A stretch of DNA of 9,040 nucleotides from Rhizosphaericola sp047606825 (GTDB lineage: Bacteria; Bacteroidota; Bacteroidia; Chitinophagales; Chitinophagaceae). Numbering within the stretch: the stretch's first letter is position 1; each line of letters begins with the position of its first letter. Under the pieces are notes generated by a model. That model saw only the letters and a program-made list of their open reading frames with translations, searched no databases and had not been told where the DNA came from. The position numbers and the translations under genes are program-made. The stretch is from positions 1-9,040 of the forward strand of contig JASGDY010000040.1 in NCBI GenBank assembly GCA_047606825.1, in the 5' to 3' direction. Positions 1 to 6,554 of the stretch are shown here, one piece after another.

Positions 1-85
1 CGCAATCCTTACACGTAAAACGTTGCTTACCCTTTACAAAACCGCGTTTTACCTTGTTTTCTGAATTACATTTCACACATTTCAT
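1..85 (-). CDS. IS1-family transposase, N-terminal fragment (InsA-like zinc ribbon)
   Basis: Only the first 28 codons are present; the gene runs off the left edge. The peptide begins MKCVKCNSENKVKRG and has C3-x2-C6 and C25-x2-C28 with the motif KGKQRFTCKDC between and across them. This CxxC...G..KGKQRF.CKDC pattern is characteristic of the zinc-ribbon DNA-binding domain at the start of IS1-family transposases, which cut and join element ends. The nearest upstream in-frame stop is at 112-110 and the ATG at 85 is the only ATG after it, so the start is well fixed. The -7 box lies only four bases upstream of the ATG, implying an almost leaderless transcript. IS1595-type transposases have similar ribbons and are the main alternative. 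Confidence 0.7.
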   Translation of the reverse strand, partial: MKCVKCNSENKVKRGFVKGKQRFTCKDC

Positions 86-89
86 GATG

Positions 90-121
90 CAAATATACAA
101 AAAGTATATTTACTTAACAAT
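90..121 (-). promoter_or_regulatory. Promoter of the IS1-type transposase
   Basis: On the minus strand ATTG (121-118), a 20-base spacer and TATATTTG (97-90) match the Bacteroidota form TTTG-N19/20-TAnnTTTG, with a full match in the -7 box. The box ends four bases before the transposase ATG, so the transcript would begin at or very near the start codon. The -33 element sits inside the presumed terminal inverted repeat. Confidence 0.55.
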
Positions 122-124
122 ACC

Positions 125-478
125 AAAGATAGATAGATAATAGCCGACCGCTGTTGAATGCAGAATCGATTTCATAGTTGTTTCACCTAAAGAGATAAAA
201 CAACGAGCCGAATATTGATTTCTTGTTTTATTTATTTTCAGAAAAAGGAAACTTTATATTGCGTACTACACCATAAAAAGGGCCGCTACAATCATGCCTA
301 TCTAATGACTCAAGCAAGAACGTTAGCTAAAAGTGAGCCTTACACATACGAAATAGCGTACAACAAGGCAGACCATCTATCCAGTGTAATGTTTATTGTA
401 AAATGATGCTTTGTATTATTCCTTGTGCATTAAGCTTTCTTTAGGCGTTGGGCTTCTTTCACTTTTGATTTAACGCTG
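125..478. other. 354-base stretch without a convincing gene
   Basis: This stretch separates the IS1 end from the downstream end of the acetyltransferase gene. It begins with a short GATA tandem run (128-139, three copies). It contains one doubtful ORF (215-406), described separately. No tRNA, strong hairpin or consensus promoter was seen. Just beyond the acetyltransferase stop, on its downstream side, GCGTT and AACGC could pair over a long loop, but without a T-tract, so this is not called a terminator. The segment may hold remnants of older insertions, but nothing in it shows this directly. Confidence 0.4.
215..406 (+). CDS. Doubtful small ORF, 63 codons
   Basis: This is the only sizeable frame in the left intergenic stretch. 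The first half (MISCFIYFQKKETLYCVLHH) looks random. The second half, from about residue 24 (RYNHAYLMTQARTLAKSEPY, then TYEIAYNKADHL), reads like an amphipathic helix-rich small protein. It loosely recalls short Bacteroidota phage or mobile-element proteins with an A-x2-(I/L)-A-K...(Y/F)-(S/T)-x-E-A pattern; that likeness is from memory and was not tested. If real, translation might start at the internal ATG at residue 31 (base 305). No promoter or ribosome-binding signal was recognised. It may be a remnant, or not coding at all. Confidence 0.22.
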   Translation: MISCFIYFQKKETLYCVLHHKKGRYNHAYLMTQARTLAKSEPYTYEIAYNKADHLSSVMFIVK

Positions 479-1636
479 TTATACTTTGATATAAATTTTC
501 TTCCTGTCCAACACATACACAATCAACCAGTAAAAAGCAATATTGATAATAGCGTACATCAGGGAACCGTTCCTTTCGTCCGCAAACACGGGTTGGCACA
601 GCGTATGGTATAGCCAGCTAAATGGCGTAAGGTACATCGGTTTGCCGTCGGCCGTGGTCCCGGCAGTCCACCGAAACAATCCCAATACGCGCGGCAGGAA
701 TCCACTCAGAAAGAAGATAAACAAAGGATTTTTACCAAACACGTCAAAGAAACGCGTCAGCCAATTCTTGACACCCTTAAACTCAATCAGGTAGATAATC
801 ACTGCGATAATCAGTAACGCCAGGCCAGTCGTGTACAGCACATAGCTGCTCGTCCATATTTTTTTGTTGTACGGAAACCATTGGTTCCAGATAACCGCGA
901 CCAGCAAGGCATAAGCCGACACGACAAACAGCCGCGTCAACATTTCGTAGGTTTTCCCTTTCTCCTGGATAAATTTTCCGACGAAATAGCCAAAAACGAC
1001 CTGTACAATCGGTGGCAACAGGCTCGCCAATCCTTCCGGGTCAAAAGGAACACCTTCCCCCTTGTACATGTGGCTCTCACCCAAGATTGCTTTATCCACA
1101 TCGGTACCAAACCAACCCTGCAAACTATAAGGATCTCCCTGCACACCGAACTGCCAACAGACCCACCAATAAACCAACAGTATCGCCGCACAGATGCCCG
1201 CTGCTACCTTGGGTTTGGAATAATAAGCAACCAGGGAAGCGAAAAAATACGCCAGGGAGATACGCTGCAACACTCCCATGATGCGCACGTTTTCCCAAGC
1301 CTTAAAGACCAGATGCCCACTGTCGTCATACTTGACAAAAGGTGACCAGTTGAGAAACAACCCAATCGCAAAAATCAATATCGTGCGTCTGACCGTCTTT
1401 TTGTAAAAAGCAGCACCGCCCGCCTCGCGCAGACGCGGCATCACAAACGCCATCGCATTACCCACGGCAAACAGGAAAAACGGAAACACCAAGTCCGTCG
1501 GCGTACACCCATGCCATTGCGCATGGTCCAGCGGCGCGTAGATATGGTCCCAAGAACCTGGATTGTTGACAAGAATCATCAGGGCGACCGTCGCTCCCCT
1601 AAAAACGTCCAATGAATAAAATCGTTCTTTTTTCAT
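479..1636 (-). CDS. Membrane acetyltransferase of the HGSNAT/COG4299 (DUF5009) family
   Basis: This is a 385-residue polytopic membrane protein. The N-terminus has the family signature: RFYSLDVFRG (residues 5-14) leading the first membrane segment, then LDHAQWHGCTPTDLVFPFFL (37-56). His38 in the DHAQWHG motif lines up with the histidine proposed as catalytic in human heparan-alpha-glucosaminide N-acetyltransferase. Further family blocks are RIMGVLQRI (118-126), FDPEGLASLLP (198-208), NKKIWTSSYVLYTTGLA (257-273) and GKNPLFIF (301-308). Relatives move acetyl groups across membranes onto amino sugars; bacterial members are often placed in N-acetylglucosamine or glycan metabolism, but the substrate here is unknown. 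The length is normal for the bacterial family. The gene is alone on its strand here and divergent from the sugar N-acetyltransferase at 1882. The ATG at 1636 gives the expected short charged start MKKERFYSLD. Confidence 0.85.
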   Translation of the reverse strand: MKKERFYSLDVFRGATVALMILVNNPGSWDHIYAPLDHAQWHGCTPTDLVFPFFLFAVGNAMAFVMPRLREAGGAAFYKKTVRRTILIFAIGLFLNWSPFVKYDDSGHLVFKAWENVRIMGVLQRISLAYFFASLVAYYSKPKVAAGICAAILLVYWWVCWQFGVQGDPYSLQGWFGTDVDKAILGESHMYKGEGVPFDPEGLASLLPPIVQVVFGYFVGKFIQEKGKTYEMLTRLFVVSAYALLVAVIWNQWFPYNKKIWTSSYVLYTTGLALLIIAVIIYLIEFKGVKNWLTRFFDVFGKNPLFIFFLSGFLPRVLGLFRWTAGTTADGKPMYLTPFSWLYHTLCQPVFADERNGSLMYAIINIAFYWLIVYVLDRKKIYIKV

Positions 1637-1660
1637 CTGTGAATGAAGGTTTATGAATTA

Positions 1661-1691
1661 TGAATATACCGACAGCGAATGAAAACACAAT
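1661..1691 (-). promoter_or_regulatory. Candidate promoter of the membrane acetyltransferase gene
   Basis: On the minus strand ATTG (1691-1688), 19 bases, then TATATTCA (1668-1661) is a partial match to the Bacteroidota TTTG-N19-TAnnTTTG form. The leader would be about 20 bases. A second, overlapping TATATTTA (1698-1691) lacks a -33 partner. The match is imperfect, so this is a candidate only. Confidence 0.3.
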
Positions 1692-1854
1692 AAATATACT
1701 TCACAAAAAACAAAGTAATGCACTGGTAGAAGTAGAAAATCCTCTTCGCGGCAAAGTTCTCTTCCAGAGACTGTGCGAGGATGCAAAGGGCATGTTCGTC
1801 GTTTCTTTTGTTCCGTTATGTGAAACAAACCAATTATACAAACAAAAAATCCTG

Positions 1855-1862
1855 TATGTTTG
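1855..1862 (+). promoter_or_regulatory. -7 box of the sugar N-acetyltransferase gene
   Basis: TATGTTTG is a full match to the Bacteroidota -7 box TAnnTTTG and lies 19 bases before the ATG at 1882. No good -33 TTTG is found at the normal spacing. Its position supports the start at 1882 over the longer open frame from 1660, because that longer frame would begin well upstream of the transcript. Confidence 0.4.
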
Positions 1863-1881
1863 GATGCTCAATATAGTCAAA

Positions 1882-2454
1882 ATGTCCCATTACCACATAC
1901 ACCCGACTGCAATCGTTGACGCGCCTTCCGACATCGGCGAAGGAACGCATATCTGGCATTTCACACACATCCGCGAACATACGCGCATCGGGAAACATTG
2001 CAATATCGGACAGAACGTCTACATCGACACGCGCGTCACCATCGGCAACCATGTAAAAATACAAAATAATGTATCCCTGTACAACGGGATTGTCTGCGAA
2101 GACGATGTTTTCATCGGGCCTTCCGCCGTATTTACCAACGTCACCAACCCACGCGCCATCGTAGAAAGAAAAGACGAATTTAGACAAACCCTCATCCGAA
2201 AAGGAGCGACCGTCGGCGCCAACGCAACCATCATCTGCGGCAACGAAATCGGGGAATACGCATTCGTCGGCGGGGGCAGCGTCGTCACCAAAAACGTAAA
2301 ACCTTACGCGCTCGTCGTCGGCAACCCCGCCCGTCAGGTGGGCTGGGTCAGCGAAAACGGCCAAAAACTGCATTTCGACAAGAACGGAGAGGCCATCTGT
2401 CCCGCCACCGGCGAAAAATATGTACTGGAAAACGATTTTTTAAGTAAAAAGTAG
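1882..2454 (+). CDS. Left-handed beta-helix sugar N-acetyltransferase (WbpD/WlbB type)
   Basis: This 190-residue protein matches the WbpD/WlbB family, which acetylates the 3-amino group of UDP-2-acetamido-3-amino-2,3-dideoxy-glucuronic acid with acetyl-CoA, a step towards diacetylated uronic-acid sugars in O-antigen or capsule. Hallmarks are the start YHIHPTAIVDAPSDIGEGTH, the IWHFTHI block (24-30), many hexapeptide repeats (IGEGTH, IGKHCN, IGQNVY, IGNHVK), KIQNNVSLYNG (59-69), FTNVTNPRA (84-92) and GGGSVVTKNV (130-139). The C-terminal tail (164-182) ending in CPATGEKYVL also fits the family. The frame stays open for 74 more codons upstream, but that part has no hexapeptides and the family begins at MSHYHIHP. 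No other genes of the nucleotide-sugar pathway are nearby, so the exact substrate is inferred from family alone. It converges on the exporter pseudogene with 11 bases between them. Confidence 0.85.
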   Translation: MSHYHIHPTAIVDAPSDIGEGTHIWHFTHIREHTRIGKHCNIGQNVYIDTRVTIGNHVKIQNNVSLYNGIVCEDDVFIGPSAVFTNVTNPRAIVERKDEFRQTLIRKGATVGANATIICGNEIGEYAFVGGGSVVTKNVKPYALVVGNPARQVGWVSENGQKLHFDKNGEAICPATGEKYVLENDFLSKK

Positions 2455-2465
2455 AATAGCAACAA

Positions 2466-3100
2466 TTATTTTCGTTCACTCATGGCTACCTTGATTCCGA
2501 GTCCTACCAACGCTACACCACAAATCTTGTTGGTATAATAGGAGATTTTTTTGCTCTGCTTCAACCTAGAAGAAATGGCTGAAGAAAACAAGACCAAAAC
2601 AATGCACCAAATCGTACCAGTGGTTATGAATGTCGCACCAAGCAGTATGAAAGGCAAAAAAGTGTCCTGACGGTTTGGATCTATGAATTGTGGCAAAAAC
2701 GCCATAAAAAACAGTGCAACTTTCGGATTTAGGATATTTGTCAACATGGCGTCTCTGTAGATTTTTCGATAATGGACAGTACTGGGTGTTGACATCGGCA
2801 CTGCCAGTGGCTGCGATTTGTCGGCGAGCAGTTTGTATCCAACAAAACGAGGTAAGCCGCGCCGGCGTATTTGACAATATCGAAAACGATGATGGATTTT
2901 GCAATAATCACCGATAAGCCCAATGCCGCCAACAATGTATGCACTACACTGCCAGAGGTAATGCCCAATGCGGCAACCATTCCCGCCTTTTTTCCTTTGG
3001 CAATGCTTTTGGCCAGGATGAAAATCGTGTCATTTCCCGGTGTCAGGTTCAGAAGGATACCTGTGATTAAAAATGTTTCAAAATGAACAATTCCATCCAT
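2466..3100 (-). pseudogene. LysE/RhtB-family amino-acid exporter, frameshifted
   Basis: Two adjacent minus-strand frames together make one LysE/RhtB translocator, an inner-membrane exporter of amino acids or homoserine lactones. The first part begins MDGIVHFETFLITGILLNLT and has LTPGNDTIFILAKSI and AALGITSGSVVHTLLAALGL, all family hallmarks, and runs to KYAGAAYLVLL. There the frame slips, near 2839-2848. In the other frame the expected continuation GYKLLADKSQPLAVPM follows, then LTNILNPKVALFFMAFLPQF and the C-terminal membrane segments to the stop at 2466. Restoring one missing base gives about 211 residues, normal for the family. The ATG at 3100 is preferred over the in-frame ATG at 3145, because the family starts at this point and a hairpin occupies the bases between. 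A true loss-of-function indel and a sequencing error look the same here. Confidence 0.8.
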
Positions 3101-3115
3101 AGGGTATTGTTTTTC

Positions 3116-3142
3116 GCCGTTGTTGATGTTAACAATAACGGC
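3116..3142. repeat. Inverted repeat between gldE and the exporter gene
   Basis: GCCGTTGTTG (3116-3125) and CAATAACGGC (3133-3142) form a ten-base stem with one imperfect pair around a seven-base loop. It lies 53 bases beyond the gldE stop and ends 16 bases before the exporter ATG. No T-run follows the stem on the minus strand, so it is not a classic intrinsic terminator. It could dampen read-through from ssb-gldE or act in the exporter leader. Confidence 0.45.
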
Positions 3143-3195
3143 CATTAAGAATTAAGCAGTTTTTACTTTTGAATTTTACCTTTTTATTCTGCAAC

Positions 3196-4512
3196 CTACT
3201 CCTGCTGCGGTGTCACTACCTGTATTTTATCAATACGGTTGCGTTCTTTTTCCAAAACCGTAAACACATAGCCTTCGTAATAAACCTTGTCATCGACTTC
3301 GGGCAATTCCTTGGCAATGGCCAAAACCAGACCTGCGACGGAGTCGTTGCCACCCTTTACGTCATCAAAGGTCGAAGACGCAATGCCCATGATACGGCAG
3401 GCATCAATCAGCATCAACCGCCCGTCAAATACAAACGTGTGGTCATCGACTTTCTTGAACCGTCCTTCCTCCTGGTCAAATTCGTCTTTTATCTCGCCGA
3501 TAATCTCCTCCTGGATATCGTACAGCGTCACCAGCCCACTCGTCCCTCCAAACTCGTCGACAATAAACGCCAGATGGTTCTTCGTACTCTGAAACTCGTA
3601 CAAAAGCGACTCTATCAACTTGTGCTCATGCACAAAAACAGCGGGGACTATCAACGAATGCCAGTCAAAGTCAGGATTGTCGATATGAGGCAGCACATCA
3701 TTGGTATTGACAACACCGACAATCGAGTCGAGGTCGTTTTTGTATATCGGCAGGCGGTGGTAGTGCAGATCCTCAATGCGGACAATCAACTCCTGGAAAC
3801 TAATGCTGTATTCAATGCCGTTGATGTCTAGCCGAGGCGTCATAATCTGTTTGACATAGATGTTGCTGAACTTGACAATACCTTTCAATATCATTTTTTC
3901 CTCTTCGGAAGCCTCACCACCCAAGGTAGAACTGTCAATAGCGGCATCCATCTCGTCGCTGTACTGCAATTTACTTTTTTGGGGGAAAAGTGCAGCCTCG
4001 AGAGAGAAAGAGGCTTTGTACACCCAGCTACCTATCCTTCCAAAGAAATAATAGAAAACCGTAGCGAAAAAGATGAAATCCTTGGCATACCGAATCGGGT
4101 TCTGGGCAGCGTACAACTTGGGCAGCAGCTCCCCAAATACCAACAGGACGACTAGCAAAACACCGATTTTAATCAGCCATACTGCATACTCCGGCATGGG
4201 CGGCAACATAAGCATCTGGAAAATCATGTTGCCCAGTATCACCAACAGCAACAAGAAGAAAAAACAAGCGACCTGCAACGCGGAAAAGAACAGCCTATCC
4301 TCGTCCAAAAGCTCCAATATACGCCGATAGGACGGTTGTTCCTTGGTCTTCAACAGGTTGAGATCGTTGCTGTCCAAGGCAAAGTAGGCAACCTGTGCCC
4401 CCGACGCGACAAACAACAGCAGCAAAACAACAACAAAAAAGATACTCAGCACCGTCAGTTCTGACGTTGCCGGCACGGCGACTGCATAGGCTAGGATAGA
4501 AGAGAACATCAT
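3196..4512 (-). CDS. gldE: Gliding-motility-associated protein GldE (CNNM/CBS/CorC-HlyC family)
   Basis: This 438-residue protein has the CNNM-CBS-CorC layout. An N-terminal DUF21 (CNNM) membrane domain spans about residues 15-180, with hydrophobic segments near 20-45, 75-103 and 112-130 and the signature FGELLPKLYAAQNP (126-139). Two CBS motifs follow: one around VKQIMTPRLDI...HRLPIYKNDLDSIVGVV (220-268), the other around KNHLAFIVDEFGGTSGLVTL to EEIIGEI (311-341). A CorC/HlyC domain runs from about 355 to 433. In Flavobacterium GldE is linked to GldD and to assembly of the gliding machinery and type IX secretion; homologues also exist in non-gliding Bacteroidota, so motility cannot be inferred from the gene alone. 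The ten-base gap behind ssb indicates co-transcription, and the ssb-gldE order is what separates it from generic CorC/hemolysin relatives. gldD does not follow. Two ATGs are adjacent at the start (4512 and 4509). Confidence 0.85.
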   Translation of the reverse strand: MMFSSILAYAVAVPATSELTVLSIFFVVVLLLLFVASGAQVAYFALDSNDLNLLKTKEQPSYRRILELLDEDRLFFSALQVACFFFLLLLVILGNMIFQMLMLPPMPEYAVWLIKIGVLLVVLLVFGELLPKLYAAQNPIRYAKDFIFFATVFYYFFGRIGSWVYKASFSLEAALFPQKSKLQYSDEMDAAIDSSTLGGEASEEEKMILKGIVKFSNIYVKQIMTPRLDINGIEYSISFQELIVRIEDLHYHRLPIYKNDLDSIVGVVNTNDVLPHIDNPDFDWHSLIVPAVFVHEHKLIESLLYEFQSTKNHLAFIVDEFGGTSGLVTLYDIQEEIIGEIKDEFDQEEGRFKKVDDHTFVFDGRLMLIDACRIMGIASSTFDDVKGGNDSVAGLVLAIAKELPEVDDKVYYEGYVFTVLEKERNRIDKIQVVTPQQE

Positions 4513-4522
4513 CGATTGTTAC

Positions 4523-5032
4523 TTATAATTTTAAATCGTCGAGTTGGTCGGACAGGAAGTTGTTGTCAGCTTTTTTGGAAGCGACATCTTCCGTGTCTGG
4601 TCCTTTTTTGTCCTCCACAGCGGAAAACACGCCCAAGTCAATCTGTGATTCCACATCGGCTCCAAAACAATTACTGTTGATGGACGGGATAATGGGTTCG
4701 GACTTTTTGTCGAGCATAATCAGGTTGTCTCCGACTATCTCGGTAGCAAACTTCTTGATACCGTCCTTGTCTTCCCAGCAACGGTTCTTGAGGTGTCCTT
4801 CGACATAGATAAGACTACTTTTGTGCAAGTATTTCTGCGCCAGTTCTGCCAGTCCGCGCCACAATACGACGGTGTGCCATTCTGTCTGCGAAACGAGCTT
4901 ACCCGTACGGTCTTTGTATGTTTCAGTGGTGGCAAGCGGAAATTTGGCTACGGCAATATTCCCTTCCAATAACTGGACATCCGGATCTTTTCCTAGATTT
5001 CCTATCAGGATTACTTTATTAACGCCTCTCAT
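4523..5032 (-). CDS. ssb: Single-stranded DNA-binding protein
   Basis: This 169-residue SSB coats single-stranded DNA during replication, repair and recombination. The OB-fold covers about residues 1-110, with NKVILIGNLGKDPDV (5-19), TEWHTVVLWRGLAELAQKYL (50-69) and SSLIYVEGHLKNRCWEDKDG (72-91). Trp52, Trp59 and Trp86 are the usual DNA-stacking type. A flexible acidic tail follows. The tail ends SDQLDDLKL instead of the usual DD-(L/I)-PF partner-binding tip; the DNA reads cleanly to the stop with no frameshift visible. The gene is first in an operon with gldE and has its own promoter at 5075-5105. Confidence 0.95.
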   Translation of the reverse strand: MRGVNKVILIGNLGKDPDVQLLEGNIAVAKFPLATTETYKDRTGKLVSQTEWHTVVLWRGLAELAQKYLHKSSLIYVEGHLKNRCWEDKDGIKKFATEIVGDNLIMLDKKSEPIIPSINSNCFGADVESQIDLGVFSAVEDKKGPDTEDVASKKADNNFLSDQLDDLKL

Positions 5033-5074
5033 ACAATTGGTCTTTTATTTGTCTGGTGAATGTAAAAACTTGAC

Positions 5075-5105
5075 TAAAATTAGTTTTTTTTAATTAGTGT
5101 ACAAA
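5075..5105 (-). promoter_or_regulatory. Promoter of the ssb-gldE operon
   Basis: On the minus strand TTTG (5105-5102), a 19-base A-rich spacer and TAATTTTA (5082-5075) match the Bacteroidota promoter except for the last base of the -7 box. The leader would be about 35-40 bases. This promoter makes ssb-gldE independent of the exbB-exbD operon upstream. Confidence 0.55.
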
Positions 5106-5113
5106 AGTTTTTC

Positions 5114-5163
5114 GTAAAGACAGAAAAGACCTGAGGTGGCAAGACGGAAGACGGCAAGCAGAC
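5114..5163. repeat. Short degenerate AAGAC repeat cluster
   Basis: AAGAC occurs at 5117, 5126, 5141 and 5148, with CAGAC at 5159; two of the copies form a perfect AAGACGG heptamer tandem (5141-5154). Read on the minus strand this is a GTCTTnn series. The spacing is irregular, so this is a weak repeat with no known role. It lies between the exbD end and the ssb promoter. Confidence 0.3.
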
Positions 5164-5270
5164 CTCTCGTGGGCGATGTTGCCATCCATGGTTCGTGAAG
5201 ACCAAAACCACCCATAAAGCATTAAAAAATAAGATGCAAAAAGCATAAAACAGACTTCCCTCTTTCGTCT

Positions 5271-5672
5271 CTACTGCACATTGGCAACCACTCTGGCACC
5301 TGATTTCTTGGCGGACTGCATGATGCGGAAAACCTCGCCATAATAGGCAACAGTGTCAGCGTTGATGACGACGGACGGTGTGTCCTTGCCCACAAGACTT
5401 TTGAGCACGGCGGTATGGATGACGGAGTCCAGCAAGTCTGGAGCGACCTCTTTTTGCCCGATATATATTTTCTGGTCTTTGTCGATGGAGACGACAACAT
5501 TTTGTTTGACCTTGGTATCCTTGGCCGCCTTGGGGTTGTTGACCTTGATGACGTTGGGGTTGGCGAGGGTAGACACTATCAGAAAAAACAACAGGAGGAT
5601 AAACAAGATATCGTTCAACGCACCTGTTTGCACTTCTGCCTTTTCCTTCGACCTTCTTTTTCTAAGCTGCAT
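5271..5672 (-). CDS. exbD: ExbD/TolR-family proton-channel subunit
   Basis: This 133-residue protein has a short basic cytoplasmic N-terminus (residues 1-12), one membrane helix (about 20-37) and a periplasmic domain. The helix reads LNDILFILLLFFLIVSTLA; Asp21 is the single membrane aspartate that carries protons in ExbD and TolR. The periplasmic part ends with the family pattern TPSVVINADTVAYYGEVFRIMQSAKKSG (98-125). With ExbB it uses the proton gradient to drive TonB or a TolA-like partner. It follows exbB by 27 bases and is clearly in the same operon. Many Bacteroidota operons carry a second exbD and a tonB next; neither is present here. No clear intrinsic terminator was found before ssb. 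Confidence 0.9.
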   Translation of the reverse strand: MQLRKRRSKEKAEVQTGALNDILFILLLFFLIVSTLANPNVIKVNNPKAAKDTKVKQNVVVSIDKDQKIYIGQKEVAPDLLDSVIHTAVLKSLVGKDTPSVVINADTVAYYGEVFRIMQSAKKSGARVVANVQ

Positions 5673-5699
5673 GACAATTTGTGCTTTGGAACGGATAAA

Positions 5700-6386
5700 T
5701 TAATGTGTAGGCCCTTGCAGGATGTCCATGAAATCAGCGGAAGCGATTTCCATCTGGTTAGCCGTTTTGTCTACCTGCGTGGACAGATAGTTGTACATGA
5801 TATAGGCCAAAAGACCTATAACCAGCCCCGTACCGGAGGTAATCATCTTGACATAGATACCGCCGGAAATAACGCTCAGGTCAAAGTTGCCCGTGGTATT
5901 GATTTCATAAAACAACTGCACCATGCCAGCGATAGTCCCCAAAAATCCAAACATCGGCGCGATACCGGCAATCAACGACAGGATATTGAGGTTGCGTTCG
6001 AGGCTGTAAAGCTCGATTTCCGCAATGTTTTCCATGCTTTTTTCAATGACATCGATTGGTTTCCCGAGACGCTGTATGCCTTTGCCGATGACGTGTGCAA
6101 TAGGCGACGATGTATTCCGGGCCAGGCTCTGCGCGGCAGGCAGATTGCCGGAGACGATGTTGTCATGTACGATACGCATGAAGTTCGGATCCAGTTGCCG
6201 CGCTTTGCGGATAACCAGAAAACGTTCAAAAAACACATAGAGTGCAATGACAAGCAACAGATACAGGGGATACATCAGCACCCCTCCTTTTGCCAACAAT
6301 GTCCAAAGACTCATTTTTTCGGAGCCCTGTGCCGCCGCCGTTATGGCTTGATTGGTAGAGTCCACTACCTGCAATAATATTCCCAT
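5700..6386 (-). CDS. exbB: ExbB/TolQ/MotA-family proton-channel protein
   Basis: This 228-residue inner-membrane protein pairs with ExbD to turn the proton gradient into force on TonB-type proteins. It has three membrane segments, about 36-56, 134-160 and 174-202. The diagnostic block APMFGFLGTIAGMVQLF (143-159) carries Thr151, and MITSGTGLVIGLLAYIMYNY (181-200) carries Thr183; these match the two pore threonines of ExbB/TolQ. A cytoplasmic region with SPIAHVIGKGIQRLGKP lies between segments one and two. The N-terminus has about 25 extra residues rich in A and Q before the first helix, common in Bacteroidota members. The ATG at 6386 lies just behind a consensus promoter. TolQ is the alternative name, but no tol or pal genes are seen. 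Confidence 0.9.
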   Translation of the reverse strand: MGILLQVVDSTNQAITAAAQGSEKMSLWTLLAKGGVLMYPLYLLLVIALYVFFERFLVIRKARQLDPNFMRIVHDNIVSGNLPAAQSLARNTSSPIAHVIGKGIQRLGKPIDVIEKSMENIAEIELYSLERNLNILSLIAGIAPMFGFLGTIAGMVQLFYEINTTGNFDLSVISGGIYVKMITSGTGLVIGLLAYIMYNYLSTQVDKTANQMEIASADFMDILQGPTH

Positions 6387-6423
6387 TCTGCTTATAACGT
6401 TCTGTAAATTGAATATATTTCGT

Positions 6424-6454
6424 CAAAACTAACCGTAATAACCATTCGAACAAA
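6424..6454 (-). promoter_or_regulatory. Promoter of the exbB-exbD operon
   Basis: On the minus strand TTTG (6454-6451), 19 bases, TAGTTTTG (6431-6424) is a perfect match to the Bacteroidota sigma-A promoter. The -7 box ends 37 bases before the exbB ATG. It lies directly behind the sigma-gene terminator, so exbB is transcribed on its own. Confidence 0.7.
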
Positions 6455-6485
6455 AAGTTTACCAAATATTATTAAAGTTTTCCAT

Positions 6486-6522
6486 AAAAAAAGCGTCATG
6501 CCTATATACATAAACATGACGC
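6486..6522 (-). terminator. Intrinsic terminator of the ECF sigma-factor gene
   Basis: On the minus strand GCGTCATG, a 14-base loop and CATGACGC form a perfect eight-base stem (6522-6515 with 6500-6493), followed at once by seven Ts (6492-6486). It begins 32 bases past the sigma-factor stop and ends 31 bases before the exbB -33 box. Confidence 0.85.
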
Positions 6523-6554
6523 CTCTATATATTTTCCGCTTAGGGACATGCCAC

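Larger units (their letters stand above)
1..124 (-). mobile_element. Partial IS1-family insertion sequence (one end)
   Basis: The segment carries the start of an IS1-type zinc-ribbon transposase gene reading leftward out of the window. The likely element end is at base 124: read on the minus strand the terminus begins GGTATTGTTAAG, and IS1-family elements typically begin with GGT followed by a TG-containing inverted repeat. The transposase promoter overlaps this end, as is usual for IS1. The other end, the second reading frame and any target duplication lie outside the window, so the boundary is inferred from one side only. A (GATA)3 run directly abuts the proposed end. Confidence 0.6.

Noticed and set aside
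128..139. GATA tandem run as a regulatory repeat or target duplication
   Set aside because: Only three copies, and without the other IS end a duplication cannot be tested.
881..1345. 154-codon open frame on the plus strand
   Set aside because: Antisense to the membrane acetyltransferase; no domain or signal seen.
1834..2373. 179-codon open frame on the minus strand
   Set aside because: Antisense to the hexapeptide-repeat acetyltransferase; its Asp/Val-rich translation mirrors the repeat codons of the real gene.
3101..3145. Longer start for the exporter at ATG 3145
   Set aside because: The family begins at the MDGIVHF position, and the added residues are encoded by an inverted repeat.
3169..3831. 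220-codon open frame on the plus strand
   Set aside because: It is antisense to gldE, whose CBS and CorC domains are unmistakable.
5415..6377. 320-codon open frame on the plus strand
   Set aside because: It lies antisense to exbB and exbD, which have clear family motifs and a promoter; its translation has no recognisable domain.
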